Assembly (NCBI GenBank): GCA_032586195.1
Contig: JAWHQP010000002.1
Location: 62,001 to 126,000, forward strand
Length of the DNA: 64,000 nt
Direction of reading: 5' to 3'
Origin: JAWHQP01 sp032586195
GTDB lineage: Bacteria; Pseudomonadota; Gammaproteobacteria; Enterobacterales; Pasteurellaceae
Each line of letters starts with the position of its first letter. The stretch's first letter is position 1. The notes under the pieces were generated by a model. That model was given only the letters and a program-made list of their open reading frames with translations. It was not told where the DNA came from and did not search any database. A program made the position numbers and the translations under genes. Shown here in pieces: positions 1 to 9,329 of the stretch.

Positions 1-2
1 AT

Positions 3-1874
3 CAGTGGGTTTGGCTGTTAATCGGGCTGATCACGTTGCTGACCATGTATTTCACCGGAGGGCATTTCTTCCGCGGCGCATGGAAAAACCTGTTGAAGGG
101 CAGCGCGACCATGGACACCTTGGTCGCATTAGGCACGGGAGTGGCGTGGCTGTTTTCCATGCTGATCGCGTTAAAACCCGACTTTTTCCCGCAAGGCGCG
201 CGCCATCTTTATTTTGAATCCAGCGTGATGATTATCGGGTTAATCAATGTGGGCAAAATGCTGGAAGCGAAGGCAAAACAACGTTCGTCCAAGGCATTGG
301 AACGATTGCTTGACTTAACCCCGAAAACCGCCCGCATTGTGGACGAACAGGGAGAACGGGAAATCCCGTTGCAGCAGGTACAGCAAGGTATGACTTTGCG
401 CCTACAGACAGGCGATCGGGTTTCCGTGGACGGTTCGGTACTGAACGGTACGGCCTGGCTGGATGAAAGCATGCTGACCGGTGAACCGCTGGCGGTTGAA
501 AAACAGACGGGTGACAAGGTGAGTGCCGGTACCTTGGTTACGGATGGCTCGCTGTTATTTAAAGCGGAGCAAATCGGTCAAAACACCCGATTGGCCAATA
601 TCATCAAATTGGTGCGGCAGGCCCAGAGCAGCAAACCGCAAATCGGTCAGCTGGCGGACAAAATCGCCAGCGTGTTTGTGCCGGTGGTGATTGGCATTGC
701 CGTGCTGGCGGCGATTGTGTGGTATCTGGTTGGTCCCGAACCGCGTATTTCCTACGCGTTGATCGTATGTACCACGGTATTGATTATCGCCTGTCCTTGC
801 GCGTTAGGTTTGGCAACACCGATGTCGATTATTGCCGGCGTCGGGCGGGCTGCCGAGCTGGGTGTGCTGGTGCGTGATGCCGACGCGCTGCAGAAAGCCT
901 CTACGGTGGATACCGTGGTGTTTGACAAAACGGGTACGCTCACCAAGGGCGAGCCGAAAGTGACTGCCTTCCACACCTTCAATGATGTGAGTGAATCGCA
1001 GGCAATCCAATACGCCGCGGCGTTGGAACAGGGAGCCAATCATCCTTTGGCGAAAGCGGTATTGGCTTATGCGGAAAGCCAAAGTGCGGTGTTGAATTCG
1101 GCAGTTTTGCATAATTTTCATACCTTAAAAGGATTGGGCGTTAGTGCGCAAATAGAGGGTAAAACCGTGTTGTTGGGCAACCGTACCCTGTTGACGCAAA
1201 ATAACATTGATACGAACGTGGCGGAAACACTGTTCCGGCAACAAAGCGAACAAGGCGCAACCGTGATCTTTCTTGCAATAGAACAGCGCTTGGCGGCGGT
1301 TTTCGCCATCCGCGATCCGTTGCGTGAGGATAGTCGTTCAGCCTTAAAACGCTTGCATAATCAAGGCTATCGTTTAGTTATGCTGACCGGCGACCAGGCC
1401 AGAACCGCTCAGGCGATTGCTAACGAAGCGGGCATTGATGAGGTGATCGCCGGCGTGTTGCCTGAAGGTAAGGCGGATGTCATTAAGGGCTTGCAGGCGA
1501 AAGGGTATAAGGTGGCAATGGTGGGCGACGGTATTAACGACGCGCCCGCGCTGGCTCAGGCGGATGTCAGCATGGCGATGGGCAGCGGCAGCGACGTGGC
1601 GATCGAAACCGCCGAGCTGACCCTCATGCGGCACAGCGTTGAAGCGGTTGCCGATGCCTTGGAATTATCCAAAGCGACCCTCGGCAATATGAAGCAAAAT
1701 CTGTTTGCCGCCTTTGTGTATAACAGCCTCGGCATCCCGATCGCCGCCGGCGTGTTGTATCCGCTGTTCGGCATTCTGCTCAACCCGATGGTCGGCGGTG
1801 CGGCAATGGCATTGTCTTCCATCAGCGTCGCCACTAACGCAAACCGATTGCTGAAGTTTAACCCGAAAGGCTAG
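3..1874 (+). CDS. copA: Copper-exporting P1B-type ATPase, 5' end outside window
   Basis: Cu+ efflux pump of the inner membrane. The reading frame is open from base 3, so the N-terminal metal-binding domain(s) and first helices lie upstream of the window. Seen in order: the actuator TGE loop (near 480), the CPC ion-binding motif in a membrane helix (792-800, CPCALG), the phosphorylated Asp in DKTGT (Asp codon 924-926), the NHPLAKA His-Pro motif of the nucleotide domain (about 1036), GDGINDAP (about 1524), and two final helices carrying YN and MxxSS residues typical of Cu+ pumps. The C-terminus is complete. A USS lies in frame at 1081-1090. A hairpin made of two facing USS copies follows the stop. 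The ATPase family is certain and Cu+ specificity is very likely; Ag+ is also possible. Confidence 0.95.
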   Translation, partial: QWVWLLIGLITLLTMYFTGGHFFRGAWKNLLKGSATMDTLVALGTGVAWLFSMLIALKPDFFPQGARHLYFESSVMIIGLINVGKMLEAKAKQRSSKALERLLDLTPKTARIVDEQGEREIPLQQVQQGMTLRLQTGDRVSVDGSVLNGTAWLDESMLTGEPLAVEKQTGDKVSAGTLVTDGSLLFKAEQIGQNTRLANIIKLVRQAQSSKPQIGQLADKIASVFVPVVIGIAVLAAIVWYLVGPEPRISYALIVCTTVLIIACPCALGLATPMSIIAGVGRAAELGVLVRDADALQKASTVDTVVFDKTGTLTKGEPKVTAFHTFNDVSESQAIQYAAALEQGANHPLAKAVLAYAESQSAVLNSAVLHNFHTLKGLGVSAQIEGKTVLLGNRTLLTQNNIDTNVAETLFRQQSEQGATVIFLAIEQRLAAVFAIRDPLREDSRSALKRLHNQGYRLVMLTGDQARTAQAIANEAGIDEVIAGVLPEGKADVIKGLQAKGYKVAMVGDGINDAPALAQADVSMAMGSGSDVAIETAELTLMRHSVEAVADALELSKATLGNMKQNLFAAFVYNSLGIPIAAGVLYPLFGILLNPMVGGAAMALSSISVATNANRLLKFNPKG

Positions 1875-1934
1875 TCCGAATTTAACCCTTGGCGTGCAGT
1901 CGAGGGTTAATTCACCGAAAGCCGTCACTTACCC

Positions 1935-1979
1935 AAAGTGCGGTGTTGAAAATTTGATTTTTTAACACCGCACTTTTTC
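1935..1979. terminator. Terminator built from two inverted uptake signals
   Basis: AAAGTGCGGTGTT (from 1935) pairs with AACACCGCACTTT (to 1976) around an AT-rich loop, and T-residues follow the stem. It lies between copA and uup and should terminate copA. The paired USS copies can also serve DNA uptake, as is known for Pasteurellaceae terminators. Confidence 0.8.
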
Positions 1980-2065
1980 TGTCTTTTCCCCCTTTCTTTC
2001 CCTTTTCCCCGCAAAACTGCTAAAATCCGCACAATTTTATTTTAGACAGAGTGAACACAAATAAT

Positions 2066-4009
2066 ATGGCGTTAATCAGTTTAACCAACGGCTACCTTTC
2101 TTTCGGTGATCATCCTTTATTGGATCACGCCGAATTGCATATTGAGGCGAATGAACGCGTGTGTCTGGTCGGGCGCAACGGGGCGGGCAAATCCACTCTG
2201 TTGAAGATTCTGGCGGGCGATGTGACGATGGATGACGGTAAATTACAGCTTGAAAAGGATTTGATCGTATCCCGTTTGGAACAGGATCCGCCCCGCCATG
2301 CGGAGGGCAGTGTATTTGACTATGTGGCGGAAGGGATTGGTCATCTGTCCGATTTGCTGAAAGAATATCACCGTATTTCCCTGCAACTGGAACAAAATGA
2401 CAGCGAACAGGCGCTGAATCGGCTGGCTCGGGTGCAAAGCAGACTGGAGCATGAAAACGGCTGGCGGTTTGAAGATAAGATTAACGAAGTATTGAATAAA
2501 TTGGCGCTTAATCCGAATATGCCGCTGTCCGAGCTATCGGGCGGCTGGCTGCGTAAAGCCGCGTTAGCCCGGGCGCTGGTGTGCAATCCGAATGTACTGT
2601 TGCTGGACGAACCCACCAACCATTTAGACGTTGACGCGATCGAATGGCTGGAACAGTTTCTACTGGGTTTTGACGGCAGTATCGTGTTTATTTCTCATGA
2701 CCGTTCCTTTATCCGCAAAATGGCGACACGCATTGTGGATTTGGATCGCGGCGAGCTGGTTTCTTATCCGGGTGATTATGATTTATATCTCCGTACCAAA
2801 GAGGAAAATCTGCGGGTGGAAGCCCTGCAGAATGAACTGTTCGATAAAAAACTGGCACAGGAAGAAATTTGGATCCGCCAAGGGATTAAGGCCCGCCGCA
2901 CCCGCAATGAAGGCCGTGTGCGAGCGTTGAAAGCGTTGCGCGAAGAACGTCGTCAGCGACGCGATGTGCTCGGCGCCGCCAAATTGCAGCTGGATACCTC
3001 CAGCCGTTCCGGCAAGATTGTGTTTGAGCTGGAAGACGTCAGCTATCGGATTGAAGACAAAGTCCTGCTGTCACATTTCAGTACCACTATTTTGCGTGGT
3101 GATAAAATTGCGTTAGTGGGGCCGAACGGCTGCGGTAAAACCACCTTTATCAAGCTGTTGCTGGGTGAATTGCAGCCGCAGCAAGGCACCATCCGCTGTG
3201 GCACTAAACTGGAGATCGCTTATTTCGATCAATACCGGGCCGATCTTGACCCGGAAAAAACCGTAATGGACAATGTCGCCGACGGCAAGCAGGATATCGA
3301 AGTGAACGGAGTAAAACGGCATGTATTAGGTTATTTACAGGATTTTCTGTTTCCGCCTAAACGAGCCATGACCCCGGTTAAAGCCTTATCCGGCGGTGAA
3401 CGTAATCGCCTGTTGTTAGCCAAACTGCTGTTAAAACCGAATAATTTACTGATTCTGGACGAACCGACTAATGATCTGGATGTGGAAACCCTCGAATTGC
3501 TGGAAGAAATTTTGACGGATTATCAGGGCACACTGCTGATCGTCAGTCACGACCGCCAGTTTATCGACAATTTGGCAACGGAGTGCTATATGTTTGAGGG
3601 TAACGGCGTGCTGAACAAATATGTCGGCGGCTTTTATGACGCCAAACGGCAGCAACAGAACGCCATGGCCGCCAAAATGAAGAATGAAGTGAAAAAAGCC
3701 AAACCTTCTTCTTATACGGAAAGCGAAAGTGCGGTGTCGAAAAACGGAGTTTCGTCACAACATAATAAAACCAAAGCGGTTAAGTTGTCCTACAAAGAAC
3801 AGCGGGAATTGGAACAACTGCCGCAGTTGCTGGAACAACTGGAAGCCGATATCGCCGCTTTGCAGGCGGAAGTGAGCGATCCTGCTTTCTTCCAGCAACC
3901 CCACGAATATACTTCCGCTAAATTGCAAGCGCTTGCCGATCAGGAAGCCGAATTGGAGAATGCATTTTTGCGCTGGGAAGAGCTGGAACAAAAGCAGGCG
4001 AAGCGGTAA
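2066..4009 (+). CDS. uup: ABC-F ATPase Uup
   Basis: Soluble ABC-F family ATPase with two nucleotide-binding domains, associated in E. coli with ribosome function and transposon precise excision. Domain 1 has Walker A GRNGAGKST (residues 36-44), signature LSGGW and Walker B LLLDEPTNHLD. Domain 2 has GPNGCGKTT, LSGGERNR and LILDEPTNDLD. The last ~80 residues form the charged coiled coil typical of Uup. A GTG 15 bp upstream (2051) is in frame, but the family N-terminus (MALIS..., E. coli MSLIS...) favours ATG 2066. A USS at 3726-3735 encodes the peptide ESAVSKNGV in the linker before the coiled coil. Length 647 aa, near the E. coli 635. Confidence 0.95.
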   Translation: MALISLTNGYLSFGDHPLLDHAELHIEANERVCLVGRNGAGKSTLLKILAGDVTMDDGKLQLEKDLIVSRLEQDPPRHAEGSVFDYVAEGIGHLSDLLKEYHRISLQLEQNDSEQALNRLARVQSRLEHENGWRFEDKINEVLNKLALNPNMPLSELSGGWLRKAALARALVCNPNVLLLDEPTNHLDVDAIEWLEQFLLGFDGSIVFISHDRSFIRKMATRIVDLDRGELVSYPGDYDLYLRTKEENLRVEALQNELFDKKLAQEEIWIRQGIKARRTRNEGRVRALKALREERRQRRDVLGAAKLQLDTSSRSGKIVFELEDVSYRIEDKVLLSHFSTTILRGDKIALVGPNGCGKTTFIKLLLGELQPQQGTIRCGTKLEIAYFDQYRADLDPEKTVMDNVADGKQDIEVNGVKRHVLGYLQDFLFPPKRAMTPVKALSGGERNRLLLAKLLLKPNNLLILDEPTNDLDVETLELLEEILTDYQGTLLIVSHDRQFIDNLATECYMFEGNGVLNKYVGGFYDAKRQQQNAMAAKMKNEVKKAKPSSYTESESAVSKNGVSSQHNKTKAVKLSYKEQRELEQLPQLLEQLEADIAALQAEVSDPAFFQQPHEYTSAKLQALADQEAELENAFLRWEELEQKQAKR

Positions 4010-4101
4010 TTTTGAAAGAATAAACGGATAAACGTCTGTTTCGGGAAATATGAATAATAAACGGTTATTCAGAGTACTTAATACTTCTTGTCATAATCGG
4101 G

Positions 4102-5037
4102 TTAGGTTATTTCCTTATTTTCAATAGCCTGAGTAAACTGATGGACAAACTTTGATAAATAAGGGTTATGATTCTGAGAGTTCCATACTAATTCCATAAT
4201 ATAAAACAGCTTGTCTTCATTACCGAGTTCAACGTATTTGGTTTTTTCACCTAATAAAGAACGCCGATGTTTCGGTAATAGTAAAACCACATTTTTATTC
4301 AGTTCTAATTCAAACGCACAGGTTTTAATATTAGGATATTCTTTATATACCGTAAAAGGAATTTCCTGTTGCTGTAAAAAATCCGTGCTATACATTTTGG
4401 CCCAGGGAAATTCTTTTAAATCTTCTACGATAATAGGATAGCGGCTGATATCTTCTAAAGAGATATTATTATTTGAAGCTAACGGATGTTTTTTATTGAA
4501 CGCGACACAGAGGGGATCATAGGCAAAGGGTAAGGAAATTAAATTTAATTTTTCTTTTAGGATTTCTTGCGATAGGTCATTAATGAAGCTGGGGCGTAAT
4601 ACGAATCCTATATCATATTCTTTGGCTTTCAGAAAATTAAAAGTTTCCCATAAGTCTGCATCGCGGTAAGAAATGGATACCTTAGGGTAACGCTCTTTAA
4701 ATTTACCGATAAATGAAGTTAATATATGAAAGAAAGCATCGCCCAGATATACGATGGAAAGTTTATTCCGGGTGACGCCGACAAAATTTTTAAATACCGC
4801 CATTGAATCATCATATTGCTGGATAATCTTTTTAGCTTCTCTTAATAACACTTCGCCTGCGGGAGTCAGAATAACATTATGCGTATTCCGTACAAATAAT
4901 TCTGTCTGTAGCTTTTCTTCCAGTTCCTTTATGTGACGGGTTAAAATAGGCTGCGTCATATATAATTTATTTGCCGTTTTAGTAAAGTTCAGTGTTTCGG
5001 CCAGCGTGATAAATTCACGTAATAGTCGAGTTTTCAT
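4102..5037 (-). CDS. LysR-type transcriptional regulator, probable cluster regulator
   Basis: LysR family regulator of 311 aa. The N-terminal winged helix-turn-helix starts MKTRLLREFITLAETLNF and contains the usual TQPILTRHIKELE recognition segment, followed by a two-lobe substrate-binding domain. GGAG lies upstream of the ATG. It is the last gene of a run of minus-strand catabolic genes and the only regulator there, so it probably senses a pathway intermediate; that is inference. Two inverted repeats sit just upstream (5066-5087 and 5092-5110) and may be its operators. The effector is unknown. Confidence 0.85.
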   Translation of the reverse strand: MKTRLLREFITLAETLNFTKTANKLYMTQPILTRHIKELEEKLQTELFVRNTHNVILTPAGEVLLREAKKIIQQYDDSMAVFKNFVGVTRNKLSIVYLGDAFFHILTSFIGKFKERYPKVSISYRDADLWETFNFLKAKEYDIGFVLRPSFINDLSQEILKEKLNLISLPFAYDPLCVAFNKKHPLASNNNISLEDISRYPIIVEDLKEFPWAKMYSTDFLQQQEIPFTVYKEYPNIKTCAFELELNKNVVLLLPKHRRSLLGEKTKYVELGNEDKLFYIMELVWNSQNHNPYLSKFVHQFTQAIENKEIT

Positions 5038-5065
5038 TAATAGCTCCGTATGGTAAGATTGGTGG

Positions 5066-5110
5066 TAAATAGATTTAATACTATTTATTGTGTATTGATT
5101 AACTCAATAC
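5066..5110. promoter_or_regulatory. Two AT-rich inverted repeats upstream of the LysR gene
   Basis: TAAATAG (5066-5072) faces CTATTTA (5081-5087), and GTATTGA (5092-5098) faces TCAATAC (5104-5110). Both have perfect 7-bp arms and lie within 75 bp of the LysR start codon (5037), inside the short gap to apbE. They could be LysR operator sites or parts of the promoter. No binding evidence is available. Confidence 0.4.
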
Positions 5111-5125
5111 GCTTCATAAAGTAAA

Positions 5126-6124
5126 TTAACAAAACCGGTGGTTTTCACCAAGTTCATAATCTGAACATACTAATTTAAATTTATTTATTAAATTTTGGCT
5201 TAAATAAATTTTTTTATCTTTGCTGATAAAAACAGCGCCAAGATAGCTGGAAGTAAAAAAGTGCGGTGCGTTTTGGATGAGTTTTAATCCTTGTTTCAGT
5301 CCGTGAAAATAGAGCAGTGTAGAAAGGATTTCACCCTCGATTGAATTATCGGAAATAATGGTAACACTATCCAATGGCCCTTCAAAAGGGTAGCCTGTGC
5401 GGGGATCGATAATATGATGATATTGTTTACCGTTAATTTCAGTATATTTTTCATAATTGCCGGAGGTTACGACGGATTTATTCCGTACCGATACAATACC
5501 GGCGTATAGCCCTCGTTTTGCGAATGGCTTTTGTATCCCCACTTTCCATATTCCCTGTGGGTTTTTCGGTGAATTACCGATAACTACGATATTCCCGCCC
5601 AGATCGATAATACCCGAATAAATGTGATATTCCGCCAATAGAGTGGCAATCTGATCGGCGATATAACCTTTCGCTATGGCGCCGAGGTCAATAGACATAT
5701 CAGCCTGTGTCAGAAAGACGGTTTTTTGCTCGGCGTTCAGTTTGATATTCCTAGGACTGATCGCTTTCATTGCGGATGAAATTTGTGCCGGGGACGGGAG
5801 TATTCTGTCTGTCAGACATTTTTTCCATAGTTTGGTTAAATTGCCGATAGCGGGGTTAAACCCGCTGTCGGGCAGTAAACCGGCGGCAACCGCCCGCTGA
5901 ATCAACTCAAAAACATCGTCGCTGACCGCCACGGGCTTTTTTCCGGCCGCGTCATTGATTGACATCACTTCAGACTGTGCTCGATTTACGGTGAACTTGT
6001 TTTCCAGTTCATTAACTAGTTGAAAAACGGCAACTTTTACTTCATCACTGACTTGATTAAAGAGAGTGATTGTATTCACTGTCCCCATCGCGATAAAGGT
6101 GATGACTGATGTTTTGTCAACCAT
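5126..6124 (-). CDS. apbE: ApbE-type FAD:protein FMN transferase, no export signal
   Basis: Transfers FMN from FAD onto Thr/Ser of target flavoproteins (Mg-dependent ApbE family). Family motifs are visible: DLGAIAKGYIADQ in the middle, then SVVTSGNYEKY and HHIIDPRTGYPFEG. At 332 aa it is of normal length, but it begins MVDKTSVITFIAMGTVN with no signal peptide or lipobox, so it should act in the cytoplasm. AAGGCGGC precedes the ATG. Cytoplasmic ApbE genes usually sit beside soluble flavinylated reductases; the next upstream gene here is a chimera that keeps only the last ~87 residues of such a flavoprotein. The enzyme may therefore have lost its local partner. Confidence 0.9.
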   Translation of the reverse strand: MVDKTSVITFIAMGTVNTITLFNQVSDEVKVAVFQLVNELENKFTVNRAQSEVMSINDAAGKKPVAVSDDVFELIQRAVAAGLLPDSGFNPAIGNLTKLWKKCLTDRILPSPAQISSAMKAISPRNIKLNAEQKTVFLTQADMSIDLGAIAKGYIADQIATLLAEYHIYSGIIDLGGNIVVIGNSPKNPQGIWKVGIQKPFAKRGLYAGIVSVRNKSVVTSGNYEKYTEINGKQYHHIIDPRTGYPFEGPLDSVTIISDNSIEGEILSTLLYFHGLKQGLKLIQNAPHFFTSSYLGAVFISKDKKIYLSQNLINKFKLVCSDYELGENHRFC

Positions 6125-6146
6125 AAGATTGCCGCCTTATTATTAA

Positions 6147-7019
6147 TTAAATGCCTTGCGCACAGTTTTTACCGGCAATATAACCATAGAACATCGCCAT
6201 TGAATGGCTTACTCCTTTCATACAGATCGGGTATTCAACGGCGACACGGTTACCCTGTACGTTACCCGCAACATACAAGCCGGGAATGATATTTCGAGCC
6301 GCATCATAGGTATGTGCTTCTTCATCGCTTTCCAAGCCGCCTAAGCAGGTAAGCAGTGTCGTTGTGACGAATGGCACGGCGTAGAATGGCCCTTGTTCAA
6401 TGCTGAACATGCGTGATGGTGACTTTCCAAAGGATTCCACAGGGGCAAGTGACGGACGTAGCATGATGACCAATGTCAGCAAGATACCTGCCAGATTGAT
6501 CAGAGAAAGGTAGATAAAGACGGTTTCCCAATCCGTAACCGCGGCGGCAAGGCGCGGGACTAATACGAAACCGACCGCGATACCGATAGAGACCGCCATT
6601 CCCTGTAAGCCTGTGACAATGCCGTGTTCCTGCGGTTTAAACCATTGTCTTGCCAGCACTGTGATGGACACCATAATCGGCCCGGTTCCCAAACCCTGTA
6701 ACGCACGGCTGATCAATATACCCCATAACTGGTTTCCCCAGTTTGCCATCACTAAATTTCCCGCAATGATTATCAATAAGCAGAGAATATAGATTCTGGT
6801 GACGCTGACTTTATCCACTAACAACCCGCCGCCCATTACCGCCAGTACGATAAACAGGTTAAAGGTGCTCATATTGGCGGTGATGACGTAAGAGGGAGAA
6901 AGACGGGAAAGTTGGCTGATACTGTCAACGATTGTGACGGGGGCGATTAAAAGCAAGGAAGTGGATGCCGTTACAATGAACATAACAAATAACACATACC
7001 ATCTGAATTTGGAATACAT
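6147..7019 (-). pseudogene. Chimeric remnant: N-half of MFS transporter fused to C-end of FAD-binding flavoprotein
   Basis: Residues 1 to about 203 look like the first six helices of an MFS transporter (GGLLVDKVSVTR loop, GLGTGPIMVS). The sequence then switches in the central loop to GPFYAVPFVTTTLLTCLGGL...IPGLYVAGNVQGNRV...FYGYIAGKNC, the C-terminal end of a fumarate-reductase-like FAD_binding_2 flavoprotein. The junction is near 6410. No flavin-binding N-terminus or catalytic domain remains, and no MFS C-half, so neither activity is likely. A clean in-frame deletion between two neighbouring genes explains it. The start at 7019 has a good AAGGAG; a longer in-frame start at 7151 has no support. 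Assembly error is possible but the reading frame is intact. Confidence 0.8.
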
Positions 7020-7351
7020 AATATAACTCCTTGGCGATGCTAAAAGTGCATATTGATATGAAGAGACTATAAATCCGGGCGGAGAAACCGACCTGTTATT
7101 TATAGTTTGCCGATTAATCATGCTATAAGATTTGAAGAAGTGGAAATGCAATTTTAGTTAACGGTTATTCGTTTTTAACATAATAGAATGAATGGAACGG
7201 GCAAGGATAATCCCTAGTGTTGTGATGATATAATATATTTATAAATCAATGAGTTAATTCTATAGTCAGTCAGGTGAACGATATACCGTCCAGACTGCTC
7301 GGCGCGATCACCCGGAGGGGTTAAGTGCGGTGTCGAAATCAAGAGTTTTTA

Positions 7352-7390
7352 TTGTGTCATTCCTGATGAAGTGGAATGACACAAATTTTT
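7352..7390. terminator. 12-bp perfect hairpin downstream of thiolase gene
   Basis: TTGTGTCATTCC (7352-7363) pairs exactly with GGAATGACACAA (7373-7384) around a 9-nt loop. A T-run follows on the plus strand (7386-7390) but not clearly on the minus strand, where the upstream genes lie. It may act as a 3' end or processing hairpin for the thiolase transcript. The rest of the 401-bp gap (7020-7420) holds a USS (7322-7331) and nothing else I recognise. Confidence 0.5.
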
Positions 7391-7420
7391 GCACAATTTT
7401 CCGTTTAAACGGAATCGATC

Positions 7421-8584
7421 CTAAATACGTTCCAGCAACGCGGAGAAACCTTGTCCGCCCCCGGCACAGAATGTAATTAATCCTGTCCCCAGGTTTTGCC
7501 GTTTCAGTTCATATACCAGTTTAGTGGCTAAAATACCGCCGGTTCCCGCCAGCGGATGACCTAATGCCAATGCACCGCCGTTGACATTTAATTTTGAGGT
7601 GTCCATATTTAATTCGCGAATACAAGCTAAAGACTGAGCGGAAAATGCTTCGTTCATCTCAATTAAATCAATATCCGACAGTGCCATTCCCGCGTTCTTC
7701 AGTAATTTTCGGGTGGCATAGACCGGGCCGATACCCATGATGGACGGATCGACGCCGACCGAAGCAAAATTGGTAAATTTAGCCCAGATTTTTAACCCCA
7801 GCGCTTCCGCTTTTTTGCGTTCCATAATCACCACCGCGCCGGATCCGTCACTCATCGGGGAGCTGTTACCCGCGGTAACCATGCCGCCTTCCATAAAGGC
7901 GGGAGGCAGTTTGGCCAAGGATTCGAGGTTGCAGTCCGGGCGTAAAGGTTCGTCACGGGTAAATAGAATGTCACCCTTGCGGTTTTTTACCGTTACCGGA
8001 ATGATCTGTTCATCAAAATATCCTTTATCCCAGGCTTTTGCCGCTTTTTGATGGCTTTCAACAGCAAACCGGTCACATTCTTCACGGGTTAAGTGATATT
8101 GTTTCGCCAGATTTTCAGCGGTGATGCCCATCGGCACATCAATTTCTTTCGGCGCGGAAATCGGTACCACCCATGAAGGCGGCCGAACCTGGTAGGCGGC
8201 ACTCGGTTTTTCCATGATATAACAACGGGTCGAATCGCTTTCCACCCCGCCGGCAACCATAATATCACCGTAACCGGCCTGAATTAACGCGGCCGCATAG
8301 GCGATGGCGTTAATACCCGAGGCACATTGGCGGTTTAGGGTAATGCCCGGTACGCTAATCGGTAAGCCTGCCGCCAGTCCTACCACTCTTGCCATGTTGA
8401 CACAGTCGGTGTTGAGTAAATTACCGAAAATAATTTCGTCAATTTCGCTCGCTTCCACCCCCGAACGTTTTACTGCTTCCTGTACGGTTAATCTGCCTAA
8501 TTCCCAGGCCGGAACCGAGGCTAAGGCACCTCTTGCCTTGCCGACGGGCGTCCGTACGGCAGAGACGATGACTGCTTCACGCAT
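7421..8584 (-). CDS. Acetyl-CoA acetyltransferase (thiolase) 1
   Basis: Thiolase of 387 aa that would split acetoacetyl-CoA or a longer 3-ketoacyl-CoA with CoA. All catalytic segments are seen: nucleophilic Cys in NRQCASG, His in GGALALGHPLAGTGG, and the second Cys in FCAGGGQG. The start is MREAVIVSAVRTPVGK at 8584, with AGGAG upstream; a longer frame to 8644 has no family similarity. It follows the two CoA-transferase genes, which make acetoacetyl-CoA from acetoacetate, so its place at the end of a beta-keto acid pathway is clear. It is clearly diverged from the second thiolase in the cluster, so the two probably differ in chain-length or branch specificity. Confidence 0.92.
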   Translation of the reverse strand: MREAVIVSAVRTPVGKARGALASVPAWELGRLTVQEAVKRSGVEASEIDEIIFGNLLNTDCVNMARVVGLAAGLPISVPGITLNRQCASGINAIAYAAALIQAGYGDIMVAGGVESDSTRCYIMEKPSAAYQVRPPSWVVPISAPKEIDVPMGITAENLAKQYHLTREECDRFAVESHQKAAKAWDKGYFDEQIIPVTVKNRKGDILFTRDEPLRPDCNLESLAKLPPAFMEGGMVTAGNSSPMSDGSGAVVIMERKKAEALGLKIWAKFTNFASVGVDPSIMGIGPVYATRKLLKNAGMALSDIDLIEMNEAFSAQSLACIRELNMDTSKLNVNGGALALGHPLAGTGGILATKLVYELKRQNLGTGLITFCAGGGQGFSALLERI

Positions 8585-8693
8585 AATACGAATACTCCTA
8601 ATCTGTTTTTGATAAAGACATGATTCTTTAGCGGTAAGAATCACGGATATCGATGTATGTTAAAAACTCGCTTTTTCGACACCGCGCTTTTAG

Positions 8694-9329
8694 TTAATTT
8701 CTAAAAAGCACGGATGCTTCGGTACGTTTAATCACTTCTTCTTTCGTTACGCCCGGGAAGAGCTCGCGGGCAACCAGCCCTTCCGCCGTAATATCAAATA
8801 CGCCGAGTTCCGTTACAATAATATCCACAACTTTATAACCGGTAAGAGGCCATGTGCATTTTGCTAGAATTTTGGCGGCGCCGTTTTTGGCGTTATGTTC
8901 CATGGCAACGATGACCTGTTTCGCCCCGGATACCAAGTCCATTGCTCCGCCCATGCCCATAATCCGACCGCCCGGAATGCTCCAGTTGGCGATACTGCCT
9001 TCCGCATCCACTTGCAGCGCGCCCAGTACCACGGCGGTTAATTTGCCGCTGCGCACCAAACCGAATGCGCCCGCGCTGTCGGACACGGAAGCGCCGGGTA
9101 ATAGGGTAACGAGCTGGCCGCCGGCGTTAACGTAATTCGCCACTTCTTCTCCCGGTTTAGGTGACGGGCCGTAACCTAATAAACCGTTTTCGGCATGCAG
9201 CTGTACGCCGTCCGCAATATATTCACGTACCAGACCGGGAATGCCGATGCCCAGATTCACTACGTCGCCCGCTTTAAAAAAACTTGCCACTTTTTGTGCA
9301 ATCATTACCTTTGAATCAGCCATCATCAT
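8694..9329 (-). CDS. atoA: Acetoacetate/3-oxoacid CoA-transferase, beta subunit
   Basis: Beta subunit of a class I CoA-transferase (211 aa). It carries the active-site Glu in AENGLLGYGP and the downstream GGAMDLVSGAKQVIVAMEH segment. With the alpha subunit it would move CoA from acetyl-CoA or succinyl-CoA onto acetoacetate or a related oxoacid. Its ATG overlaps the TAA of the alpha gene by one base (TAATG), which indicates translational coupling, and GAGGAG precedes it. In this cluster it would activate the acetoacetate released by the BKACE enzyme. Confidence 0.92.
   Translation of the reverse strand: MMMADSKVMIAQKVASFFKAGDVVNLGIGIPGLVREYIADGVQLHAENGLLGYGPSPKPGEEVANYVNAGGQLVTLLPGASVSDSAGAFGLVRSGKLTAVVLGALQVDAEGSIANWSIPGGRIMGMGGAMDLVSGAKQVIVAMEHNAKNGAAKILAKCTWPLTGYKVVDIIVTELGVFDITAEGLVARELFPGVTKEEVIKRTEASVLFRN

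Noticed and set aside
2051..2065. GTG start for uup
   Set aside because: The extra five residues have no counterpart in the family; ATG 2066 aligns with known Uup N-termini.
5094..5109. FNR box TTGATTAACTCAA
   Set aside because: One base short of TTGAT-N4-ATCAA, and the wider repeat GTATTGA/TCAATAC explains the symmetry better.
7020..7151. N-terminal extension of the chimeric protein
   Set aside because: Not MFS-like and lacks a ribosome site; AAGGAG before 7019 decides the start.
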